Positions 31,737 to 44,708 of a stretch of 64,000 bases of DNA are shown here, in pieces; position 1 is the first letter of the stretch, and each line of letters opens with the position of its first letter. The position numbers were made by a program, and so were the translations under genes. The notes beneath the pieces were generated by a model, which saw only the letters and a list, made by a program, of their open reading frames with translations, did no database searches and had not been told where the DNA came from. This DNA is from Moniliophthora roreri (taxonomy: Eukaryota > Basidiomycota > Agaricomycetes > Agaricales > Marasmiaceae). Location of the stretch: positions 62,001 through 126,000 of the forward strand of contig LATX02000238.1 of assembly GCA_001466705.2 (NCBI GenBank), read 5' to 3'.

Positions 31737-32480
31737 GTGACCCAGACGGGTTTAGCCTTTAGGTGAGAGAAGTAGACCGCTGGTCACAGTATGACCGTTG
31801 GGCTGTCGCCAAACAGCTCTTTGCTGAGGATTATCCATTAGCTGCCTTGGGTCACACTAAGGTGTTTCTGTTACTCACATAGGGACTGTCTTGGAAGGAA
31901 ATTTGGAGTAGCGCACACAATGGGAGAAGAGGGGGGAAGGAAGAGTTTGGTGCGAAGACAGTTGGTAAGAGGTAAGAACGCGAAAGGTTTTTATAGCGGA
32001 CGCATTAGAATTTGAATAGTTGATCTCAGGAGATACATAGAGATGATCGACAATTTCAGATAACACGGTTCCGCCGGTTCCTGTAACTGAAGCTGAGGAG
32101 GACCCCGGAATATCGGGGAGTGACCTGGGTACCATTTCGGACAATTTTCAAACTTTTGGGATCAAGGTCACCCCTGGGGCTGTAAACAATGACAAAAACG
32201 TGTGATTTTTTTTTTTTTTTTGCCGTGGCAACCATCCTAAAAAGGAAGTCTCTCTTGGGCGACAACAGAGGATAGAGTTGATTTCATTTGGAAATCCGCG
32301 TCTTTTTTCTCAAAACATTCTTACGGGAACCACTGTAAGCGATGGAATTGTTTTCGCCGCTTGGGCTACGCCACAATCCTGGCAGTTTGCAGGTTTCCAG
32401 GGGTGTGGTAAATGCGGTATGGCCGAAGCCGAATGACGAGGCGGGAATGTAGGAACGTTAAACAGAATCAACATATCCAT
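31737..32480. other. upstream region of the HMG copy
   Basis: Includes GTTTCTGTTACTCACA (the reverse of a GTGAGTAACAG splice donor kept across the family) near 31870 and a run of 16 T at about 32205-32220. It is duplicated at 49794-50470. No gene seen. Confidence 0.6.
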
Positions 32481-32715
32481 CTTGGCATCCTTATCCCCCA
32501 CTCAGGGTGAAACGTGCACTCGTGCTCCTTCTTCTCCCTCGCCAATTCCTGCCAGTACCTTCTCTTTTCCAGCGGCGATTCCTTCCATTGTTGACCAATG
32601 GTTTTGGCAGGTCGCACTGGCTGATCGACTTGGGCGTGATCGGCTTTCCCGTGCTAGTGCTCAATATTATTGCTATTTTCATAATTGTTGAGACTCACCA
32701 AAAAAGTTTTAGGTA
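32481..32715 (-). pseudogene. HMG-box remnant
   Basis: On the - strand one frame reads AKTIGQQWKESPLEKRRYWQ then ELAREKKEHE, the second and third helices of a MAT-type HMG box. Upstream sequence is lost, and the remnant stops a few bases before the solo LTR. A homologous remnant lies at 50548-50775. Confidence 0.8.
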
Positions 32716-33124
32716 GGATCTGTTACAATGCCACAGACTTTCACATGACCATGTACATTACTAATTATTTCTTTCCCTTTCTATTACCTTCTCGAACTCT
32801 TATGTAACAATATTCTCTTTCTTTCTCTCCGGTTCTATTGGTAATTATGTACATCTTTCTACGACATTCTCTTGAGTTCTACTCGTTTGTCATTGTAGAT
32901 ATCTTGTACTATTTAAGTAGCGATAACTAGGCCTCAAGCTCTTCAGCTTGACCTGGTTAACTATAAACCTTGTCTTCAAAGCAACGACCGAACTCTCAAG
33001 TACTGAGCTCAGAGATCACCTCTTAGTTCTTACTTGAACTCTGAACTTGAACCTTACGATCTTCTCAACTATGTCATTAGTTGAGTAGGTTGACATTGCT
33101 GCGCACAAGTAACGTAACAGGATC
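32716..33124 (+). mobile_element. solo LTR (399 bp) with GGATC target duplication
   Basis: The LTR spans 32721-33119. It starts TGTTACAATG and ends CAAGTAACGTAACA, flanked by GGATC on both sides. The promoter TATTTAAG (near 32913) lies 34 nt before CAGCTTGACCTGGTTAA, as in both complete LTR types of this window. It is left by LTR-LTR recombination of a third chromovirus. It is absent from the second duplication unit, so it was inserted after duplication. Confidence 0.93.
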
Positions 33125-34639
33125 CCACCCGTGTGTTGACAACCATAATGAGACATTTTAGGCAGATGACATTACATAAATAGGATCAAAAAACTTTTTT
33201 TTATTTTTTGGCAAGTCTCCATAGGGCGGGAGCCAATTTTTTCCCGCGCGAGCAAATCACACCTTCCAAACACATCTTCCGGCTGCATCTTCCCATCAAA
33301 GCGCATACGCGAGCTAGCCGAGGTATCCAGGCAGCCTCAACGACATATCTTTGACTCAGGGAGTACTAAAGAGTATCTCGAGCATTATTTGAGCTCCGGA
33401 TATCTCAAAAAGTACTGTTCATAAATTTGGAAATCCCCAAAGTCCGTCAAAATTCATGATATGTTACACGCACTAACTGAGGGTCCATGCCATGCTCCAA
33501 GAATAAGCAATTAGAAGGTGTAGGTAGGTAGGACAGGGAAGAATGAGGTCAAATGGAGTGGAAAATGTCTCGGCTAACGGTCGGAAGATTGCCTTGGAAG
33601 ATTGCAACGCGCGGGAAAAAAAACCCGGTCCCGCCCTATGTTCTGCAAACGGCTGATGGATGGTGGCGGTGATACAAGATGTTTGGAGACTGTCGGCATG
33701 AAAGTCGCTTCTTCTGCATTTTACTATTTAACAGGGCCGACATCCATGATTACGTGCAACGTAATCATTCTCAGCGATCTTGGGCCATTCTGTTGAGGGC
33801 TCCGCCGACCCTGGTCCATTCTGCGGCGATCCTCAAAGCTCAAAAAGGTGGCGAGTTTCTCATAGCTGATTGAGAAAAGGTATCAAGAGAGCAAAGCGAC
33901 AGCGATATCTTGAACGAAACGGTCTAAGGGGTGCTTGCGCTCGAATTATGACCATTGACCGTTATCGCGGATTTTGGCATCTATTTTCAAGTAGAGAATG
34001 TATGTGCGGGAGATGCTTTCACGTAGACTGGCGTTGTGGCACAGAGGAATGATATTGTCAGTATCGATGGTATTAAAGTAATAAGGTACAATCAAGTCTG
34101 GACGTCTGTGGTCAGTTAACGGAAAGTTATTTGAAAGACTTGCGACGCACCTGAGCATTTCTTACATGAGCTGATAACCACCCCGGACAATGTACATTGA
34201 GACTGTTCCGAACAACGACGAGAGTTGTGGAAGTTGTAGTTCATACTATGGAACCAGCAAGGGACGAGGGTAGTAAATACGTTGTCAAGCGAACCACTGG
34301 CGCGCCGCTCATACCGCCGTTATCTTCGGCGTCCGAGGAATCATGTCAAGCGTGGAAGGTATGACAGGAATACTTTCGTTGGAGGCCTTTGCTCATTGCA
34401 GTCATCAGAGACAATTCGATACCTCGCACGCCAACTCCGAGCCCAGAACCGAAAGTATCCGGAATCGAGAGGGAGAAGGATAGGGACGCCGCGCTCAATT
34501 GTGAGGCGCTTACGGCAATAACCGATATACCCATCAGCTGGGCTTGTGTGATACAGGTGGTGAGTAATACGGATTGCAACGGTTTCACGATTGTACTGAC
34601 CTAACATTCAGACATGTGCATGAATCACCAGCTTGACGG
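33125..34639. other. duplicated intergenic DNA, no gene
   Basis: 33700-34620 recurs at 51080-51950 with many small indels. It includes a stretch resembling GGAATCATGTCAAGCGTGGA and GGTGGTGAGTAATAC. Short open frames are not conserved between copies. 33125-33700 shows nothing I recognise. Confidence 0.55.
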
Positions 34640-35830
34640 CATCAGTTGCCGCGTGGCAGATTTCATTTCGGAAGATCGCATCCACAAGGTCCGCTTTCCG
34701 TCTCGATAGACTGTACAGTAAAAAGTCACGTCAGTGAGACATTCAGACCGAAAAACAGGGCGTACGCGCAAGAATCTCCATTGTATTGATGATACGTGAA
34801 ACACACTTGGGAACAATAAGTAAAAAGGCCGAGTACGATGAAGTATGATAGACACCCCGTTTGAATTGACTTGGTTGCAACTTGTTGGCGACTGAAACGC
34901 AGAGCTCTCAAGCGCAATATAGGTTCAACATTCTCGTGAATGAAAAAGGGACGCTTATCCTGGAAATGAGGTATCAATAGTGCCACCAAGAATAGTACCG
35001 AAGTAATACCTCAAACTATCCGTCCTACTCAGCTAGATGGAAGGCTAATGCAGACGACTCAAAACAGACTGAATTAGACTTGGGTTCCATCTTCATCATG
35101 ACTCGTATATGGTATGGAAGGGAGGAGGGAGGGTGAATGTGAGTGACTCCGTGTTGACGACGGATCCAGCATTGAGAGGAATCCCGGCCAAAAATAGGTC
35201 AATTATTGGCCGGAAATATGGATGGTAGGAATGTCGTTGGGTAGTTTTTGAGGGTCTGAGTAAAGCAATAGCACCACCTCCCATGGTACGCAGGGAAACC
35301 GAAACCGTTATCCACCACGAGACCGTCATTCGTTGATCATTGTGTACGCTCACTAGCGAGCTTCAAGCATGGATTGGGTAAGAGATGCTTCTTGCCATAG
35401 ATGGTCCGGGTAGACGAAGAGTGACTTCGAGAATCGAACTTGAAGTGTATGTAGTGGCACTGACGATGGAAGAGAATCCGGCCTTCGCGTTAATGAAGGC
35501 TATAGGTGATCACGTCAATAACATACTGGTGGGAAAGCAAATAAAGTCCCAAATCCTTCGAGCCGTGATCATTATCCGAGCAGATCGTAAAACTGGCAAT
35601 AGCAATCTACGCCAGGTAACGACAAACAGAGTTTCAGTCATTCAACGTTCTGATATTTTCTCGCGAGGGGTGAGTCCTGTTAACGGGGTATCGGTACAGC
35701 ATCGAAGAATGATTTGCGGACGTACCTTCGTTTCTCAGCAACCAGCGGACCATTCAGTCATGAAAGCCGAGAGGCGACGTAAGACCCGTGCAGGGGAAGT
35801 CTGACTTTACGCCAACGACAGGGAGATTTT
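34640..35830. repeat. repeat X, copy 2
   Basis: Closest to copy 4 at 52110-53500. Shared runs include GGTTCAACGTTCTCGCGAAT-type sequence and TTCTTGCCAGAGATGGTCCG near the centre. Open stretches on either strand differ between copies. Confidence 0.7.
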
Positions 35831-35984
35831 GGGTATCGAGCATCTTCATGAACAAATGTATGAGGGTTCACAGCGTGCCAGCCAAAGTCTTAGTCTGCGC
35901 ATGAAAACACAAGCATGATGAGATACGTGGACATTGTTGGACACGCACCATAGCCAAAGGTCACGTTGCTACTACTCTTCCGAC

Positions 35985-36190
35985 TCAATTTTCTGCCCTC
36001 CGAATTCCAATTTCCGTAATCCGGTCCATTTCGTATGATGATCAGAATGTGAAGAACATGTAGCGGTGGTGGTAATGATGAAAAAAGAGTCGCGGCGGCT
36101 CAAGCTCGAGGCCTCCGAATAATCATCACATCAACGCTCATGCCAATACCTCCATGCTTCTCATAACGCTTGTTCTAAACCACCAGGTAT
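35985..36190 (-). pseudogene. small ORF Y, copy 2, damaged
   Basis: Recognisable by CATTACCACCACCGCTACAT and the flanking sequence, but deletions remove the start region of the peptide and shift the frame. Confidence 0.6.
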
Positions 36191-36249
36191 GCCCAGAAAT
36201 TGCCTGTAGATTGGTCAGTCTGACACTACTGTAGATTATGATGCCCCCT

Positions 36250-38165
36250 GCGGATAAACTACCTTGACATTCCCGAGAGACGGACACCTTGGAAAGAAGC
36301 GGAAGAGATATATCGAAAGTCGTATTTTCTACTGCTGGGAATCGGATGAAGAGCGACATAGGCGGAGATGAGAGTTTTATGAAAGATCTGCTTGGTCGTA
36401 AGACCTTCCACCTCAAGGCTGGTTCCGAACATATCGTCTTGCTGAATGCCCCCGGAGTTTCTCGTTAAGCATGGAAGGGTACTCCCAACATCAACCATCG
36501 AGACCAAGGTGTGTACCATCGGATGTATTGGTGTGCTTCAGCTGATTTGACTCGCTAGGCTGCACGCAAAGGAAATCACTCTGAAATGGGCCCGACTCCA
36601 GTTCGGCAATACGGAAGATACCAAGACCTCGAATCCCGGGTTCTTTTACATGACTTCATTGAACATACGAAATCGTCAAAATGATGGCAGAAGAGTCCGA
36701 TTACTATTCTTACCATGATTTTATGGATCGACATAGGCTCTTGCTCGCTCCTCGATACGTGAGTCCCAAAGCACTTCCCCCGCCAGACAATGATTTAACC
36801 ATACGAAACCAGACTACCAGTATAGTCATGATCGCCATGTATGGAGAATGTGTGCACCCGATTCGAGGTAATGGATCCCTGTAAGCATATCAATTCTCAG
36901 GATTTCAGTATCTACTAACAATTTCATGCTTCAACCAGGTCTACGCTTTACGAGATCTTGGAAAACGTTACCACAACCTCAATTCCCGATTCTTTTCTGT
37001 AAGTATTTCGCTCGGCTATGCAGACGTTTCCGTATTAACGCAAGCTGCCTAAAGGGCCGATACATTCATGCTTTTGCAATATCTGCCAGATGCATAGTTG
37101 TACTGGCCCCGTGACGAGCGAAGGCAGTCAAGATGCACGAAAAATGGGTTCGAAAGTCTTTCGAATCGGATACGAGACCGTTGATATTCTCTTTTAGGGA
37201 ACTCGATCTTTATGGCGGCTTTCTGAAGAGGATTGAGGCAGTCCACAAACCGGGTATCAACAGGGCAGACTGCTTTGTTGGCAAGTACCTCAAGGTGCGA
37301 GAGGCTTCTACGGACGAGACTGTCTCTGGAGGCGGAGTTTCTCCAAGCGGTTGGATTCGTGATCTGCTCCTCATTTATGTGACTGGTTCGGCAATCGAGG
37401 CAGGTTCGCCACATCTCTCTTTGTTTCGTCCGAGGTGATACAATCGGAGCTTGCAGGTTCGGATACGACGGCGAGTTCAACCATGTTATTTATTATCTTC
37501 ATATCATGGTACCTCGAAGTACTTAGGAGGGTATCAAGACTCATAGTTTAGGTTTCTTCGTATCTAGTAACACTCATCATACTGCTGTAGGTCAGAGAAG
37601 AAGTGGACAGGGTTGTGGGTTCCGATCGTCTGCCGACATTTGAAGATAAAATGCAACTTCCCTACGTTATTGCATGCATCAAAGAACTGCTTTGGCGTCG
37701 ACCCCCGACGCCAGTAGGTACGTTATCCTAGTCGACATACATGTTATTGCTCTTGCTAAAAGAATGAAATTAGTCATTGTAAAATGCGTCTTCTGACAAG
37801 CGGTGAGGAACGCCTATTTCATTCCCAAAGATAATCTTGTATTTGGCAACGTCTGGGCGATTGACATGAATCCATTGTGATTCTCAAAATCACGAGAGCT
37901 CGCCACCGAATGTTGGTTCACTAGAATAATGGGAAGATTCATTTCTTTGATAGTTTCACTTTCGGGCGAGATTTACGTTTCTGTCAGAACATGCATCTCG
38001 TTGAAGTGTCGCTGTTCACCGCTATCTCGCACGTCATCTGGGGGTTGCATGCAATTGGATCTTGGTCCCTGGGACAAGAAGAATCCTTCCGATATGTCAG
38101 GCACGCGGGAGAAGCATAGTTGGACATCTTCGGGGATCTTCACAAAGAGGAAAGCATGAACCGGT
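36250..38165 (+). pseudogene. cytochrome P450 pseudogene, type beta, with a type alpha fragment at its front
   Basis: The front (36250-36400) matches the middle of type alpha (IPERRTPWKEAEEIYRKSYF; KSDIGG.ESFMKDLLGRK). It then changes to a second P450: RNQTTSIVMIAMYGE near 36800, FLKRIEAVHKPGINRADCFV near 37220, I helix GSDTTASSTM near 37460, [20 protein letters not shown] and [13 protein letters not shown] near 37600-37715. A heme-loop remnant is CISLKCRCSPLSRTS (frame-shifted). Stops and frameshifts abound. A better preserved heme region is in the copy at 53890-55500. Confidence 0.85.
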
Positions 38166-39910
38166 CGTCCGTCTTTACCCAAGTTTGGCTACATTTGCCT
38201 TCGTCCGTGGGAGCTTTTGAAAAGGAAGGATTCTGTTAACGTTGGAACTGAGATTTACCGGGGATGATCCTCACTATTTCGACTATTTTCATGTCATATT
38301 CCCAGAATTGCCGAGGAAACTTCACTATGTCAAAGCTTGACTTTGCTTGCGCTAATCATGGGTGTCAAGATTGGCTGATTTTTAGAGTGGGCTACAGTGA
38401 GCAGGTAGCTACAAAATTTGGTACAGCTACTTGTATAGTATTTAGCTATGGACCTGAGGAATCTTTGGAAGTGAAATGAGGTCTGACAGTGAAGAATGAG
38501 AAAGGTGCAAGCGCGGCACTACGGTTGCCGGCACCTACATTGTCTGGGCGGTCTGGACTCTAGCTCCTTCCTCTTTGGACGACAACTTTGACAACTCTCT
38601 GCCTCAATACGTTATCGGGACGCGACAAAATTCGCTTCTTTTCCCCTATCCTGGGGCCTATCTACCCTGTATGGGATTTTAATGGATATAGAAACGTTTC
38701 ATCGATCATCTCCGCTGAATGTGTGCTGGGCGGGACAAAGATAGTACTAAGAATGACCACATGTACATTACTGAAATTGTTTGTGGCGAACCCGGTGAAT
38801 ACGACGGCGACGATGAGATTCGGAGATTGAATGTCTTGAGCGCTCGGTCGCAGAATGAGGCTAGGTACCCTCATTAAGGAAGCCAAAAACATAACAATTC
38901 TTTTTGGGATGTACTTCAGCTGATGAAGATAAGGATATTCTGAACCATAGTTCTCGTGCCGTGTTTATACTCAAAAGTCAGTTGAATTCCATCCGTTGTA
39001 TGATAAGTTTGTGTTTTTGCGTTTGTTATTTGTTAGCGATAAATGGGCACCAAGTCCCTTACAGAGCGCTCCCAGGAAGGGCCGACAGTGAGCTGGTTCT
39101 TTTCTGAGCGTTTCTAGCTGCAAATTTTGACGGTAACGACGATGATCGGAACTTGTCGGCTAGCATAGCTGGTTGCGCATTTTATTCCAGTCCGCCGACG
39201 TGATACGGCCTTACCTCGAAGCTCTCACAAAGAATCGTTGGTCAATCTCCATCGATCCGTTTCAACTGGTGATATGTCTACTGAGTTGTTCTCAAGTCGT
39301 TACAAAGGGGATAACCTTCAAGTGTCTCTCAGGTGTTTGCACCCGAGTAATACTAATCGACCGTAGCATCGTGTTTGCAATTGTGAGTAGAATGAATACG
39401 TCAAATTAATGAATAATTACTTCAAGCATAAAACTGGAATCTGAAGATAGAATGTGTCATAAGGACCCATTGGAACGTGGATCATGGTTGAGAGGCGGAG
39501 ATTAATTAAATGTATCACCTTGTAATTTCTGGCAGTTCTGAATCAGAGTTTAATACCAGTGGGCCATCAAGGTCAGATGGTACACTAGTATAACGTAGTT
39601 ACGAATCCCAGTGAACTTGCAGGCGTCATGATTGCGGAGCACAAAGTGCCCGGCCCCCAATACTTGGTGTAACTACTAAGTAGTACTACGAGATGGACTT
39701 GAAGATCTACAAAGCATCAGTCACGTGAGTAGTAGCTCTAATCTGATTGGCTGTTGCCCCACGAGCACTTGTTGCCCACGGAGCAAACCAACGAACAGCC
39801 CAAACGTCAGCTCGCCTCCTTCCCATTTATCCATATAAGTGCTATCGGCACAAGTTACTCCCTAGTAGACAACCAGATTGATATCTACGTTGAACGCAAA
39901 TCCAAATTGC
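38166..39910. other. intergenic; left part duplicated, right part unique
   Basis: 38230-38630 recurs at 55540-55900, and the match then ends near CAATACGTTATCGGGACGCG. 38630-39910 is unique to the first unit. A CCAAT-type GATTGGCT (about 39748) and a TATA-like CATATAAG (about 39832) lie 160 and 80 bp before the ATG at 39911, a plausible promoter. Confidence 0.6.
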
Positions 39911-41020
39911 ATGACTAATAATTTTCCCACTGAACACTCCGTTCAGCTCCCCGACCATCATCGTCCTCCAGACCAGCCCCAGCCCCGTGCCCCATGCCCT
40001 GCACCCTGCGCCCTATGCTCTGCCCACATACAACCGTATCTCTCAGCTTTGGCTTACTACTTACCTGGGGCTTCTCGAGTGTCTCCTCAACCGGAAGAAT
40101 GCGAAAAGGAAGGGCTTCACTTGGGGTACACCCAACGGTGAGGGGCACGTTAGTATCATCCATTAGTCTACACTAACGCGTAAATCAATAGTAATATGAT
40201 ATTTAATCATCTCATCAACTTGAAGGCCAACTTGTGAGCATCAATTTCCCTCTTTTGCAAGCAAGTTCTTGACTTGGATAGAACCACTAATCATTCTAAA
40301 CAGATACTGAAATATAGACACGACGTATCTGCAAACAGGATATTGAAGAAGACACAGCAAAGGGTTGCTGGGGCAGATGGCCTGCTCCAATCTACCTCGC
40401 CAAAATGCATTGGTTATTGTCAGCTATGAGAAAGGGCGGTGGCTTGTCAATTTGTTTCCGATGGATTTCAAGGTGTCCTATGCTGGGGGATACAATACCA
40501 TCAGGTACCACGATAGGATTTCTCCTCTTGAACACTCTTCTTTTCATTTGGTGGCAGACTAGAAGGTCATCAAATAAGATTAATCAGGAATGCCAGGTAT
40601 GTCGGATTTTCCAGTATTCATTGAATGACGCCTGATAGTATCTGATAGCGTTTACTAACACCTCGTTTGGTTGAATCTTCCAGTTTGTTGGGGTCAAGAG
40701 CATGTAACTGTCGTATGTATCTTCTTCCCAGGCTCATATCAATTCTCAAAATGTGATTATTTTGCTCCCCAATTACCCCTTCCAGAAACCAATCCAGTGT
40801 GCCACAGCCGGATGCGGGATACTAGCGAAATGAGTGTCCTGCCATTTCCAACTTCAGAAATGCAGCATGCCTCTCAAGACCCTGCATATTATTCTCCTGG
40901 TGATGTCCGCTTTGTCTTTTTTCTCGTGTCTGTCTTTTTTTCATGTCTGTCTTTCATACGACACTTACTAACATCGGACATGTACTCCTCTAGATGATAG
41001 TATATAACTGACCAGTGTCT
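39911..41020 (+). CDS. multi-exon hypothetical gene, exon boundaries unresolved
   Basis: ATG 39911 opens MTNNFPTEHSVQLPDHHRPP, then a Pro/Ala/Cys-rich stretch to a probable donor GTGAGG at 40139. A later exon around 40340-40597 contains a hydrophobic segment TTIGFLLLNTLLFIWWQ followed by Arg/Lys, which looks like a membrane anchor, and ends at a good donor (CAG/GTATGT). A further open block at 40732-40905 carries YFAPQLPLPETNPV. I could not join these in one frame. They may belong to one small membrane protein gene or be the 5' end of the next gene. Confidence 0.4.
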
Positions 41021-41060
41021 TCACTTCACAACTCCCTGTCCGTATCCACAGAAAAACAGC

Positions 41061-42253
41061 ATGGACAATGATAACGGGTTTGCAAGGTATGTCCACAATA
41101 TGCGAAATATAGAGAATATTGATCACACCTCCTTTGTAGATACCAGTCACGTCAAGACGATTCGATGATGCCCGAGCCACCATGGGCCCGCCAAGGCCAA
41201 AGTACCATTTCAGCACTATATGAAGGTCATCCCGATGTTTCTGTGCTCGCAACAGGTCAGGAACGTCTGAGGATTCCGGATACTTCCTGCACAGTTCAAA
41301 TCGACAGCACTAGCTCCGGAGTTTCTACCACCCTTGATATCGTCAGTGCCATTGAATTGATTTCTGAACTGAGTTTACTCACCATGGTTCTCAATAGGAT
41401 CAGCTTTTTCGTGATGTGAGTGGTTACTGGTGATTGAAGATGTCAGCGCTAATTTTGAAAGTTTATAGTCCGTACCGGTACACGTCTCTGTTGAAGACGA
41501 ACGTCAACCTGGTTGCACTCGAGCTCAGAATGCCGCTCTCTATCTTCAAGTCTCTACCAACCCCGAGGACGGAAAGCATCAGGTGAATGCAAAGCACCTC
41601 ATGACCCATTTGCAGTACAGTAACGCTCGGATTAAGGGTAAGCTCCCATTATATAAGGAAACACATCCTGACGTTCGTTAGGTGACGACACGGTGACGGT
41701 AGCCTTCCGCACTGAATATGAAGGAAGATCAGAGACTCCGTTCTGCAATCTCAATCCCAATAATACAGAAGGGTCGTATTATGATCCTCATTTTCTCCCG
41801 GTGGATCGTATGCCACTTTACTTGTCTGTGAGCGCAGCGGTGAGTGTCAGTATTGACTGACTAGGCTTGACTGGAGGCTGACAGCAAGCAACAGAAGGAG
41901 GAGGGAGAACTGGATCATGTCGCATGGCTCCAGACCAAGCTCAAGGAAGAACCAGGATGGAAGAAATTTCAGGACCGCAAACATTCGAAGGCTCTGAAAC
42001 GTAGACAATTGTTCGAGGTCTACAAGTTTGCCTACGACGCTGCAGCGAAATATGTCGGAAAAAACTTAGGCAGGGTACGCCCTTTTCCCGAGCCTCACTT
42101 TCACTATTGAAGAAACTCTTCCAGCGTCGTACCACCCATTGCGACGTGTATAAAGCTCTTGGTCGTAGTCGTGATTGGGACTGTCGCGCTAGAAAAGAAT
42201 ATCAACGCATGGTTGAAGAGTACGGGGAGAACGGACCCGAAGAAGATGAATGA
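41061..42253 (+). CDS. seven-exon gene, 295 aa, unknown function
   Basis: Exons 41061-41086, 41140-41341, 41398-41415, 41469-41637, 41682-41839, 41889-42074 and 42125-42253 have GT-AG introns throughout and sum to 296 codons, so the model is self-consistent. The protein starts MDNDNGFARYQSRQDD. It has a middle region with VPVHVSVEDERQPGCTRAQN and PHFLPVDRMPLYLSVSAA. The Lys/Arg-rich C-terminus (LQTKLKEEPGWKKFQDRKHS, YKFAYDAAAKYVGKNLGR) ends in an acidic tail EEYGENGPEEDE. No signal peptide or transmembrane segment is visible. I do not recognise the family. It is the only clearly single-copy gene in the duplicated part and is missing from the second unit. Confidence 0.8.
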
Positions 42254-43076
42254 TAACGAAGCTCTACGTCATTGCTGTAGATTCTTGTTTCTTCGAGTTT
42301 TTTGTACGGAGTGTATATGCTTGTTTTTGTTTCCTATCCGAGTTCGCGCAAAGTTCTCAAAGTGGCACACTTTGAAATACGCTTTCAAAAAGCCGGGAGA
42401 GTTTTAGTGTCTGTTACTCAGGAGCGTATCAATTTTTCGGCGGTACTCTATAATGCGTAGCTAGCGTTTCTTAATTGCTCGACTGAATGTGCAGGGGAAA
42501 TGTAGCTCGGGACTTTATATAGTACCAAACCGGCCGAGACGCACCTCGATCCTAAAGCCCGTTTCACTGCAAATTCTCGGGTTGCCTTTCTTTCCTCGAG
42601 GAATGCCCAGAAGATAGGAAAGGAAGATGACGGTAGCTCCCGTGGTTGACGAGAGACAAGTTCGGGGCATCTCAGGGTAAACCAAGAGACAAAGTCCTCG
42701 CAATACCGTGGGGCTGCGCCTGTGTACTTAGCAGTAGCGGGAACTGGACGGCAGGCTTAATTTCCGAAGTCGGGATTCATTTAAGTAGATAGGACTTATA
42801 GGACAGTAAGAGGTGTCAGATGGCAAGTTGATGTATACCACTAGACGTCCGCTGTATCGTAAGAACCAGCTCACGTGGTACTCACGTCACAAAATTTGCA
42901 GGGAGGAATTCGAAAAGGCCCTGTACTGGGCCCCTCACACTACGAATTACAAAGGGCATTGAAGACCACAGCTGACGTTCACACGCACAGTTCGGGTGTA
43001 CGAACGGTCAAGTCTGATGTCTCTTGATCTGGAACTTCTTGCCTCGGCTGTATATTAAGGCCTGGTAGGTCACAAC
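42254..43076. other. intergenic, partly duplicated
   Basis: 42335-42790 recurs at 56035-56430 (GAGTTCGCGCAAAGTTCTCA, TTTTTCGGCGGTACTCTATA). No gene seen. The right end leads into the 5' region of the next HMG-family gene. Confidence 0.6.
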
Positions 43077-44527
43077 ATGCGCTTGCGTACAACGAGCCCA
43101 TCCAGACGCACAATACGTTATCCCGATGTGAGTAACGGAGACTTTTTAGCATAGTCCAACGCCGACAGATACATCCCCCTTCTAGAGCACTCAATGTGAT
43201 GGGCGTCCCTCCACAACCCAGAATCTCCCCCACGCTACGCGATTCCATATCCCTTAATATATCATCTGAGCTCGATATCTTTCCGCCTTCTTCATCAGCA
43301 TGTACAATACCATCGACTCTAATGCGCACCCTCTCACCCGATGTATCGCCATCAACCCCTCCACCGGCGGGCGTTGATAGTAAACCTAGACCCAGGGCTT
43401 CTAAGCGTTCGCCAAGTGTGCGGCAGGTCCTTTTCTGCCGATATTTCGGGGAGCGTCGGCAGATTCAGGAAGGAGCCGCTACCAGTTGGGCGATGAAATC
43501 GCAAAGTCAGGCCCATCTCTTGTCAGAAGGCAGGAAATACCGGGATGATGTGATGAGGGAGAAGGAGTACAAACAGTTGTACTCGAACTACGTGAAGATT
43601 TCTGGGTGGGTGAAAGTTAGGGATCGGGTGATTAGGTTTGAGAGGTTCGAGAGGTTCGATATATGTATGCCAGAAATGGCTGAACTTGAGGGAGGCACTT
43701 CACCTGAAGCAGGCAACACCCGTAGCACCTCTTCTGAGGCATGCAACACTCACAAAAACCAACTCGAGACGCGAAGCAATTGCAACACTCCACCCGAGGC
43801 AAGCAACGCCTACGACGATCCGTTCGAGACACGAACAAATTACAATGCTTCACCCGAGGCGAATAATTTCCAAAACAATCCATTCGAGACGCAGAGCTAC
43901 ACTCACAATCCATTCGAAAAGCGAAACTGCACGCACAATCCATTCGAGACGCAAAATAACCACAACACTCCATCCGAGGCAGGCAACACCTCATTCGAAG
44001 GAAACACCCCGTCCAAAGCAAGCGACACCTCATTCGAAGGAAACACCCCGTCCAAAGCAAGCGACACCCCACCCGAATCAAGCGACACCCCACCAAAATC
44101 GAGCGGCACCCCACCAAACGGGTACCATGACCAGGACATGTTTTCACATGCCTCCGGATTTACTATCTCAGGCGGACAGTTCAATAACGTACATGGCGAT
44201 CAGGCTAATTCTGTTGGATTCTACGCGTTTGGGATCCCTCAACTCCTGCCTCAGTTCAGAATTGGTGAGCCCTGAGTATGTATACTGACTACAGAATCTC
44301 ATGCTGCCTCGATGCCAGATAAAAGCCCTATGTTAACTTTAACGCCACTTGAAGACATTCCGACATTTTTGTATGGTCAACTATCGCTTCTGGCCTCGTC
44401 CCTTGATTTACCTGTTTTTGAGCTTTTACTTTTACTTGCATACCATTCATTCGAGCCTCAACTCATCGAATCGATTAGTTATGTCTATGTGATAGCCGCG
44501 TATACAGTACACCTTCTTACTGCCTAA
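43077..44527 (+). CDS. HMG/GGxF family gene with diverged HMG region, 451 aa
   Basis: Exon 1 43077-43127 (MRLRTTSPSRRTIRYPD), a short intron of about 41 nt with GTGAGTAACGG donor, exon 2 to 44264, intron 44265-44318, exon 3 to 44527; 452 codons in total. The HMG region is degenerate: VDSKPRPRASKRSPSVRQVL and YRDDVMREKEYKQLYSNY keep only the outline. A long 13-residue repeat array follows (NNPFETQ, TPPEASNAYDD), including an exact 39-bp duplication near 43989-44066. The C-terminal cassette is intact: SGFTISGGQFNNVHGDQANS, then YGQLSLLASSLDLPVFELLL. DNA binding is doubtful, while the cassette appears conserved. Confidence 0.8.
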
Positions 44528-44708
44528 ACCTCTTTTTCCCTCATATTTGTGTACACTACCATTGTATCATTTGAATGATTTTCGATAGATTCTGAAATTC
44601 AAACTGTTCGTTGTTCAATGTACATGTGCGAGCGGAGTCCTACAGTACAAGCGCCCACGTGTACGATACCCAACCTCCATCGTCTTTCTTAACCTCAAGG
44701 CTTTATCC

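Noticed and set aside
43790..44100. CRISPR-like regular repeats
   Set aside because: The 39-bp units are coding, imperfect and without spacers, in a fungal gene.
43632..44147. Cys/Arg-rich - strand frames opposite the HMG/GGxF repeats (also 57233-57808)
   Set aside because: Periodic by-product of the 39-bp repeats; the cysteines do not form a consistent zinc-binding pattern.
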